Source: Sabellastarte sp. h YS-2021 (taxonomy: Eukaryota; Annelida; Polychaeta; Sabellida; Sabellidae). From it: a DNA stretch of 64,000 nucleotides. The stretch spans positions 126,863,530 through 126,927,529 of the forward strand of contig OZ024931.1 of assembly GCA_964017235.1 (NCBI GenBank), written 5' to 3'. The position numbers and the translations under genes are program-made. Numbering within the stretch: the stretch's first letter is position 1; every line of letters starts with the position of its first letter. This document shows positions 56,329 through 64,000 of this stretch, piece by piece. Below the pieces are notes generated by a model, which made no database searches, was not told the DNA's origin, and saw only the letters and a list, made by a program, of their open reading frames with translations.

Positions 56329-56625
56329 GTGAAAACTTGGCAAGTGATAACTTTCTGTGTTTGCCTCTCTGTCTGCCTGTGTGCATTTGTCATAACCTGT
56401 ATATTGGATCTAGGTTATATTTTTGAACAAGTTGGGGCTTCACCATGGCTCAATCCTTCTGAAAGGTGGTCTGGATCTGTAAAAATATTGCCAGTCAGCC
56501 AGCATAATGTTAGTCCTTTCAAATTTCATCCGCTTCAGTCTTTAATCAAAGCTGGAGACACAGTACAATTCTACCGAATTCTTGTTAACCATTTCAAAGC
56601 TTTGATGATATTTAAGATCAAATAG
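56329..56625 (+). CDS. Unrecognised open reading frame of 98 codons
   Basis: The N-terminus is hydrophobic (ITFCVCLSVCLCAFVITCIL). The remainder reads like a folded protein (SPWLNPSERWSGSVKILPVS, then QSLIKAGDTVQFYRILVNHF). It might be a terminal exon entered at the ag at 56411-56412 (before ttatatttttga). No family recognised, no Kozak context, and no other exon linked. It may be chance. Confidence 0.2.
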   Translation: MKTWQVITFCVCLSVCLCAFVITCILDLGYIFEQVGASPWLNPSERWSGSVKILPVSQHNVSPFKFHPLQSLIKAGDTVQFYRILVNHFKALMIFKIK

Positions 56626-57009
56626 ATGCCTGGAATCTTTCTAAATTACTTTTTAGTAATCAAACTCATTGGGAGTACCCATGTCTCTAGACATTCAAAG
56701 TTCTTGTTATGAGACCATGAAAAGGCGTTTGACTTGGATGAAATTGTGTTAGTAGATTGTTTTTACTTATATAAGAACACAATCTATTGCCATGCAGAGG
56801 TATCCATATAAGGCTATGGAATGCTAGGTATCTTAGTGTGGTCTTGAGACAGCTACATAATTACATTTCATATATGTTCTGGAATGAAGTCTTTTTTCAA
56901 ATACAATTTAAATGCAACAGAGTGGCTGGTTTCTACGAAACAGTATTAGCACCACCCGTGGGCTTGTCTTTGTTGGAAATATCTGCGTTGGTGACTTATA
57001 ATGTACATA

Positions 57010-57385
57010 ATTTTCCCCCAACACAGATGAAAATACAACCAACACAGATGATATTTTCACCAACACACATTAAAATTTCGCCAACGCACATTATATATTC
57101 ACCAACGCACATTATATTTTCACCAACACAGATGAAAATATATCCAAGCCAGATGATATTTTCGCCAACGCAGATAAAAACAATATACATAATTTTCCAT
57201 TAACACAGATGATATTTTCGCTACCACAGATGATATTTTCGCCACCACAGATGAACATCAATGAAGATGATATTTTCAACAATACTTGTAGATAAAAAAA
57301 ATCGCCACCATAGACAACATTTTAGCTAACACAGATAAAAATATAGCCAAAACGGATGATATTTTCGCCAACGCAGACAAAAATG
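57010..57385. repeat. Left minisatellite arm
   Basis: Diverged units of about 18-24 bp: aacacagatgatattttcgcc. Confidence 0.85.
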
Positions 57386-58124
57386 CTGCAAGTTACTATA
57401 TATAGAATGTCTACTGTACATACAATAGTCTGTACTTGGATAGATCAATACCATTAACAATCTAATCTAATCTAATCTCTAATGTGGACTTTTAGTGCTT
57501 AATCACCATTAATGGACAGACTCTAAGGCACAACTGAACATAAAACAAGGTAATTAATGTTAATCCAGTGACATAGCCGTATACCAAGGAGACCTTCAGG
57601 AAGTTTAAATAATATGTTTACAAGTTAAGGTAACCATAACATAACTTAAGGTCCAATTCATAATTCAATGAACCTATACACCAATTTAATGTGATGTGCA
57701 TACACCAATGATGTCACAACACAGTTAATTTGTTGGAAAATACAATACCTATAAGATATAAAAATTCCCTATGATTAACATACCCACAGACTTAACATAT
57801 TCCTAGTTACCATTAAAAATAAAACACATAAAAACTGGGCTTGGGAGGGTGGGAAAGGGTAACATGTCTTGCCCATTGCAAAACAAATTCAAAATGCTCA
57901 TAATTCAAGGTTAGCGTTCTGCTTCACTAGGCAGTAACCAATCATTCCAGGGTGGACTCAAGTAGCCCTAAGTAATAGGTATTCCTCGGGGAATTCCTGG
58001 CATTCAAACCACTTAGACCTCTTTCACACTGCCCCACTAAAGAATTCAAGGACTGACAGACATGGTGCATGTACACCACTAATGAAAATGTGTGCAAGTT
58101 ACTTTATTCAATGAACCAGTTTTC

Positions 58125-58690
58125 ATTTGTGTTGGCTAAAGTATCGTCAGTGTGGGCTAAAGTATTGTCAGTGTGGGCTAAAGTATTGTCAGTGTGGGCT
58201 AAAGTATCGTCAGTGTGGGCTAAAGTATTGTCAGTGTGGGCTAAAGTTCCATCTGTGTGGGCTAAAATATTCATCTGTGTTGGCTAAAGTGTTGTCTGTG
58301 GTGGCAAATTTTTCATCTGTAAGTGTTGGTGAAAATACCATCTGTGTTGGCGAAAATATCATCTGTGTTGGCGAAAATATCATCTGCATTGGGGAAAATA
58401 TCATCTGTGTTGGCTTCATTTTCATCAGTGTTGGCTACATTTTTGGCAAAAATATCATCTGTGTTGGCTATATTTTTATCTGTGTTGGCTAAAGTATCAT
58501 CTTTGTTGGCTAAAGTCTTGTCTGTGGTCGTGAATTTTTCATCTAAGTGTTGGCAAAAATATCAGTGTTGGCTATATTTTCATCTGTGTTGGCAAAAATA
58601 TCATCAGTATTGGGTATATTTTCATCTGTGTTGGCGAATTTTTCATCTGTGTTGGCTAAAATATCATCTATTTTGGAGATGTTTTCATCT
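58125..58690. repeat. Right minisatellite arm (inverted)
   Basis: Units such as tgtgttggcgaaaatatcat; the first 130 bp is a more regular 21-bp subarray (gctaaagtattgtcagtgtg). Open frames across it are by-products. Confidence 0.85.
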
Positions 58691-58787
58691 GTGTTGATGG
58701 GAAATTATGATTTGGTAAGTCGCCAACACAGATATTTCCAATAAGAAATAAGCCCACTGGTGGCACTAATACTCTTTCGTAGGTTTC

Positions 58788-59766
58788 AGATAAGTCACTG
58801 TTGTGTGGAGGTTTGTCCTATGGCAATTCCTTTCCAATTTTGCTGAGGTGTTGCCAAGGTAAAGCTGTTTATACATGATGATAATACTCAGGGACCAAAT
58901 AGTGTGTTCACCATGGACATAGTAGTGTGGAACATTTCTTGTGGAATATTGAAATTTATGTTTTGTTTTTTAGCTATCATCCTCAAGTTGCTTTGCTGAG
59001 AGTTTGTGAAATGATAGTGATAGTACTGAATGGCTGGGAATGGTTTGTGTTGGGTTGTGTTAAAATCGTTCATAAAACCTTCTCTGCTCCTTATTCCTTG
59101 GAAAATCTCATCAAACAAGCTTACAGTCTGAGGTTTTCACCAGATCCATTAATTTCGTTGTCTTTATGTTTGGTATCTGAACATATTTTGGACTTAGCTT
59201 TGGGACTCTCATTTTCAACGGCAGACAGAGTTCTAGCATATTTGTAAAGATAAGTCTTATCTATGAATATAGGGAGACTTAATGAATTGAACTTATTGCT
59301 ACTCATTGCAGTTTCATTTTATGCGGGATTGTGTGCTTCTTATACCTTCGGAAATATCATCAAACTTCCGTTTATATGATTGTGTAATCAGGCCAAGGGG
59401 TTTTTCCATGTCTTTAATTTGTTACATACTAAATTCTAGTGTTGAACCTTAGAGTCTGCCTAGCAGTGATTAAGGGCTATAAAGTACAGATTCTGACTGT
59501 GGAGTCATAAGCTTCAGACTGGGATATGTCTTGTTTTGCTGTTAATAAATTATTTTAGTTTATACTGCTCTGACTTATTTTATGGTGAAGGACAAGTTAA
59601 GTTTTTATGTACAGAAGTTAAGAAGTTGTAATCTATTTAAACTTTCTTAACTTGGATTATTCCAGATTAGCCATCTCGTGAACCATTCTTTAAGTTTAAA
59701 AATCATTAGAATATCTTCTTAGATATTTCTTAATGTATAACATATGTTTGCTGGAAACTAGTGCTT
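58788..59766 (+). other. No recognised gene
   Basis: An open frame at 58927-59247 (106 codons) shows no motif I recognise. Nothing else seen. Confidence 0.4.
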
Positions 59767-59780
59767 GGTTTTCAGTCTTT

Positions 59781-61656
59781 TTTTTTTTTTTTTTTAATTT
59801 TTATTTTTGAAAAAAGAAAAACGTATATACAAATAGCATACATGAAAAACAATTTAAGTACATAACGTTGAAAGAAAGTTGAAGATGTTTACAATCTAAT
59901 AACATAAAGAAACTTAATGAAATAAGTACAGAATCAAACACATGTCTGACATGGGTAAATCATTTAATATTAAAGAAGACAAATACTAAAACAATACAGA
60001 AGCACAAGGCTAATTGATTACTTATAGGTTTTTAAACAAAGACCAATTCGCCTGAAATTTTTCTGTACAGCAATTTATTTTTGAGATAAATTCCTGGTCA
60101 GTGAAGATACATTTAAAGTAGGCTCTGAATCTCATAGTACTTAAGATTTTGGCATTTCTTACACTATCAAAAATGAATTTTTTTGCAATGAGAATAACAC
60201 AATTTCTTGAGAAAAAGTCAATGTCCTTTTCAAGGACACCAAATATAATTGTGTGCGGACTTAGGTCTAGATATAAATTGAATCGTTGCTGGAGCCATTT
60301 CTTTAAGTTGTTCCAAAATTCCAGGACGACAGGGCAAGATGTAAATAAGTGGATCAATGTCTCATCGAATGTATTACAAAATCTACATGAAGAAGTGGCA
60401 CTGATCTTTAATTTTCTCATATAAGAATGAGTTCCCAGAATTCTGTGGATAATTCTGTATTGGAACCAAACTAGGTCATTTATTTGCAATGTTTTGAAGC
60501 AAATTTTGTATATTTGTTCCCAATCTTTTTCATTAATATCAATATTTAGTGTAGTACACCATTTGTTTCTAAGGACATGATTTTCAACCTGTTTATTTAA
60601 TTGTTGATACAATTGCCTACAGCCCTTTTTTTGACTGATTAGAATTTTCAGATTTGGAGGCAGGAAAGGTCTTGGAAGGTTGAGTATATTGACATCACAA
60701 TTGGTAAAGTATCTTTTGAGACATCTTTGTAATCGTAAGTACTCCAAGAAATTGGATTTAATATTAAACTGATTTTTAAGTTCTTCTAGAGTTTTCATGC
60801 TGCCATCATTGTTGAGCAGATCCAAGGAAGTTGTAATTCCTGCCTTATACCAATGTGGGTAAAAAAGAGGTTCGGTTGAAATTTGAGGATTATACCAAAC
60901 TGGACATATTACAGATTCAGTATTAGCTGGGTTTCTTTCATACAACAAGAAGCTCCATGACATTAAAACTTCCTTCCAAAAAGGATTTGTTATGCTACTA
61001 GCAGTAGTTTTGGCCCATAATGGAACCAGTAAGTAAAACTTATCAATAGAAATCAAACTTGAAAAGAGTTTTGCCCAAGGAGCATTTGGAGTCTGAACTA
61101 GTCGCTTTACCCATGCTACTTTTTGGCATTTTATGAAAATATCAATATTAACCATATCAAGGCCGCCATTCATGTAGGAGTTTGTAATCAATTGTCTATT
61201 TACCTTATCTGGCTTGTTATCCCACACAAATGAATACAAAAGGCTATTTAATTTTTTTACCAAAATGTTATTTGTTATGGGAAGAGAGCTAAAAATATGG
61301 TTAAAATTTGAAAGAATAAAAGTTTTCACCACCGTGATTTTTCCAAGCGGGGTTAATCTTCTCCTCTTCCATTTATATAGAATTTTTTCACATTTGTTCA
61401 GAATTGGTGTAAAATTCAGAGTAGTAATGTTCTCTAGGTCAACAGAGAAACGAATCCCCAGCAAATCAAATTCAGATGCTCCCCAACGCAAATTCTCGTA
61501 GGTGTCATACATGTCAGTTGAACGGTTTTTTTTGCCTAACCAAATAAGTTTTGTCTTGTCTTTATTAACTACTAGACCTGAAACTGAACCAAAAATTTCT
61601 AGTGTATTAAGAGCTGCTTCAAGAGAGTCTTTAGTGCCATCAAGGAATAGAGGAGA
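59781..61656 (-). mobile_element. 5'-truncated L1/Tx1-like LINE, young insertion
   Basis: A 14-bp duplication ggttttcagtcttt flanks it exactly (59767-59780 and 61657-61670). A poly(A) tail on the minus strand appears as the T run at 59781-59798. It is 1.88 kb and keeps only the 3' part of ORF2 plus a 240-bp 3' UTR. Confidence 0.9.
60022..61656 (-). CDS. LINE ORF2 C-terminal part (partial, open to the truncation point)
   Basis: The frame is open from the insertion edge to the stop (about 544 codons; an internal ATG at 61512 gives 496). It begins FLDGTKDSLEAALNTLEIFG, just downstream of where the YADD motif would lie, so the catalytic core is missing. Then come FDLLGIRFSVDL, WKRRRLTPLGKITVVKTFIL (the conserved L..RRLT..GK thumb block), and near the end a zf-RVT-type finger CRFCNTFDETLIHLFTSCPV. 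No stop or frameshift interrupts it, which suggests recent insertion. No promoter is retained. Confidence 0.85.
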   Translation of the reverse strand, partial: SPLFLDGTKDSLEAALNTLEIFGSVSGLVVNKDKTKLIWLGKKNRSTDMYDTYENLRWGASEFDLLGIRFSVDLENITTLNFTPILNKCEKILYKWKRRRLTPLGKITVVKTFILSNFNHIFSSLPITNNILVKKLNSLLYSFVWDNKPDKVNRQLITNSYMNGGLDMVNIDIFIKCQKVAWVKRLVQTPNAPWAKLFSSLISIDKFYLLVPLWAKTTASSITNPFWKEVLMSWSFLLYERNPANTESVICPVWYNPQISTEPLFYPHWYKAGITTSLDLLNNDGSMKTLEELKNQFNIKSNFLEYLRLQRCLKRYFTNCDVNILNLPRPFLPPNLKILISQKKGCRQLYQQLNKQVENHVLRNKWCTTLNIDINEKDWEQIYKICFKTLQINDLVWFQYRIIHRILGTHSYMRKLKISATSSCRFCNTFDETLIHLFTSCPVVLEFWNNLKKWLQQRFNLYLDLSPHTIIFGVLEKDIDFFSRNCVILIAKKFIFDSVRNAKILSTMRFRAYFKCIFTDQEFISKINCCTEKFQANWSLFKNL

Positions 61657-61670
61657 GGTTTTCAGTCTTT

Positions 61671-64000
61671 GAAGTTTTAAACTTTGTCAAAGCCCTTAGC
61701 CAAGGATGTATGGTTTTATTGTAAGAGATTGGGAGTATACATTCACAAAGGGGCTACTTTTGTTGGGTGTTGTGGCTTAGGCCAGCATGTTGTGGCATTG
61801 TAAAGTAGGTACAAAGGTCAAAGTTGGGGTTTTACGTCCCGTTCAACAGCCAGGTAAAGTAGGTACAGTCATAATGGCTACTTTATTTCCTTCTACTTTA
61901 TTCTAGCCCACAACTCCTTGTTTCTTGCAATTCATAATTTAGTTATTTTGGTCTAGTTGACTAAGATGTTTTATGTCACTTAGTCTAGTACTTTTCTTCA
62001 CAAGAATGTGTCATTTTAGTCCTTGGCCTTTGGATTTAAGATTAGTTTCTGACAAATTGTAACTTAAAATTACAGAGGTTATATTTTGTTTAGTTAACTT
62101 AAAGATGACTATTACTTTTTTTTACAAGAATGTTTTGTATTAGTACTGCGACTTTGAATTAGAAGTTGTTTTGTGACAAGTTGTAACTGCATAGGTTATA
62201 CTTTGTGTAGTTAACTGAGATGATTTTTTGTATCATTTAGTCTTAGATTAAGTACTTTATCCTTAAAATTAGCATGGATATTAGTACTTTGGCTTTTTGG
62301 TTTCTACCTACTCTTGGTGTGTCAAAAACATTACTGAACATTACTAAGCAACTGCCAACTTTACAAGTGAAGGCTAGAGCAAAAAAGAAAAAGCCATGAC
62401 CACAGTCTCAAGCATTTGTACACAGCTGTTAGTATCATATATCCATGGTTTAACACTGATGATTTTATGGTGCGAGTTTCAATATAGGTATAAAAAGCAT
62501 CCAGTTCAAAATAATTTCTAAGAAATATCAGTGAGCATTAGGGCTGGGCTTTGTTCCATGATCTATGAGCTTTGCTTGCATGATCTGTTGTATGAAAAAC
62601 ATATTTCAAAGTTTTATTGGAATACTTTATGAAAATTACAATGCCTCTTTTTCCAAACAACACATTGAAAAAATACAGTTGTGACACATTCAGGTTTTGG
62701 ATTTTCTGCCTCTGTAAACTATTCTTTGATCATATTGAAACAGGTTATTGAAACAGTTTTATTTCTTTTGCCATGAACTAGATTCAAACCTGTAACCACT
62801 GACATACAAACTGGATGGTAATTTTCACCATTAGGTTAACAGTCAACTAACCTTGTGGATAATTAGGAGAAAACATTAACTTTTATAACAAAATTAATTT
62901 TGATTTAGTTAATATGATGATATTGTATTAGGTAGTATTGTCAGGGAACTGATAAGAAAATTGCTCAAGTCTTAGTAAAACAAGATACTAAGGTGCACTT
63001 AATGTCATACTTAATGCAGTACTGTTCTTGCAATGGACGTGTCAATCTATTTCTTCACAGTGTTTATATTTGTGAGAATGAATTCTTGTGCTGGATCCAC
63101 AAGTCCAAGGTATTGATCCATGACCGTTTACCTTGGATCTGATCAATACAGGAGGCATAAACAGTAACAGTGTTACATACTGTATCCACTGTACCCAAGC
63201 TAGGTATATTATCAATATGTATAGTAATGTTCAGTGTAAAGCCATTAAAATGTTCTGTATTAGAAATCTGAATGTCTATTAACATTTAGTAAAAAGGAAT
63301 TTCTTGATTTAGATTATGGGACAATAAATCTTCATACAATGTACTCAGATCTATAATAAATCTAATGAAGTCAGACACATATTGACAATATAATATCTTG
63401 AAAGTTACAATTTAAACAGGCTGTGAACTGAATTGGTTTACAGTAATATTCAGGGCAGTGTTTGATAAGTATAACCATGACTCAATCTTTTTAACACATA
63501 ACAGAAAAAGAGAAATATTTTTATTGCAAGAAATCTTTCTCCATGTCTCTGTCGCTCATTTTTGGAAATCTGTACTTGTGTCTGGTGACATAATTTTCTT
63601 TTGAAGGAGTGAAGAGAAACTGGCAATTTGGAATATTCAACTGATGTTCAAAAATGGATTGTCCACCTGGAACAAAAGAGTATGATCTCCGGTGGAAGAG
63701 TAAGTCATAATGAGCAAGATTGATATTTGAAACTTGTCAGGCTGTGTGAATTGTGGTTCTGGGTGAACTACTCAAACTTAACTTGAAATTGACACAAAAA
63801 TCACAAACTTGACAAAAAGCCCCAAAGTTCCAAGAATTTAGTGGCAAAGTTCACATTTTGCGGCAATTTCAAATTTCTTTCTGAAATAGCTTTACTATTT
63901 TAATGCAATTAAGGAGATTTCACTCTTCCAGCACATTGAACAATTGGTTTAAAACATAATGTATTTCTTGTTTACAGTCTTTCAGTTTAATATATATTTT
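61671..64000 (+). other. 3' end of window, no confirmed gene
   Basis: AT-rich. A possible first coding exon of another gene lies at 63654-63702 (see findings). Otherwise nothing seen. Confidence 0.4.

Larger units (their letters stand above)
56934..58781. mobile_element. Foldback-like element with minisatellite arms
   Basis: Ends TACGAAA / TTTCGTA flanked by the 6-bp duplication GGTTTC (56928-56933 and 58782-58787). The outer 75-90 bp of each arm match as inverted repeats (agtattag, gtgggctt, ttggaaatatctg). Inward, each arm becomes a minisatellite of about 21 bp (cacagatgatattttcgcca): 57010-57385 on the left, inverted at 58125-58690 on the right. The 740-bp centre (57386-58124) shows no gene. 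Confidence 0.8.

Noticed and set aside
57010..58735. CRISPR-like direct repeats
   Set aside because: Units are contiguous and variable in length with no unique spacers, and the context is eukaryotic.
58069..58744. Open frames rich in VLAKVSSVWAK-like or CGLKYCQ-like repeats
   Set aside because: They are translations of the 21-bp minisatellite in all frames.
60149..61501. Plus-strand frames of 91 and 95 codons
   Set aside because: Antisense shadows of the LINE ORF2.
1..64000. tRNA or rRNA genes
   Set aside because: I saw no cloverleaf with A and B boxes and no rRNA-like block, though a proper covariance search was not possible.

Overview
The window looks like a piece of a large, repeat-rich nuclear genome from a marine invertebrate. 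It shows AT-rich introns, GT-AG splice sites, DIRS and non-LTR retrotransposons, and many satellite-bearing elements. A lophotrochozoan, most likely a bivalve or other mollusc, is my inference from the repeat style. No sequence here names the species. Nothing prokaryotic was seen.

One host gene dominates. Eighteen candidate coding exons on the + strand, from about 3148 to 52152, join in consistent reading phase. They sum to 1941 nt, a whole number of codons (about 646 residues plus stop). The product is a FAM227-family protein (FWWh domain, function unknown). The exons from 20480 onward are strong. The first five (3148 to 13521) rest mainly on splice phase. One intron (48358-49953) has the signals of a minor-spliceosome (U12) AT-AC intron. 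It restores the conserved RTE..LPP..PTYR stretch that a standard GT donor would break.

Almost everything else is mobile or repetitive DNA in the introns and 3' flank. 1-2943 holds two head-to-tail elements with a 146-bp tandem repeat; a third copy lies at 39222-40232. 7297-10445 is a hairpin-capped element with 160-bp and 133-bp repeats, interrupted by a Harbinger-like MITE. 13735-19965 is a hairpin-capped element whose 169-bp satellite forms 845-bp and 1690-bp higher-order repeats. 27672-34510 is a hairpin-capped 321-bp/133-bp array split by an L2/CR1-like LINE; that LINE is itself invaded by two hairpin-capped 168-bp arrays and a small MITE. 34541-36600 is another hairpin-capped array (about 324 bp). 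42085-43123 is a pogo/Tigger-like remnant with a MITE nested inside. 44186-48178 is a decayed DIRS-type tyrosine-recombinase retrotransposon. Past the gene lie a hAT-like MITE (55213-55627), a Foldback-like element with minisatellite arms and a 6-bp target duplication (56934-58781), and a young 5'-truncated LINE with a 14-bp target duplication (59781-61656).

The most unusual signal cuts across these repeats. At least five families with unrelated primary sequence share one plan: a near-perfect terminal hairpin, then a short G/C-rich tccg-type or tg-type stretch, then a tandem array. Most of their repeat units also carry the same loose motif (TAWCTY..AAA.YR followed 10-25 nt later by an AAAYTT-like core). 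This may be an undescribed superfamily of non-autonomous elements.
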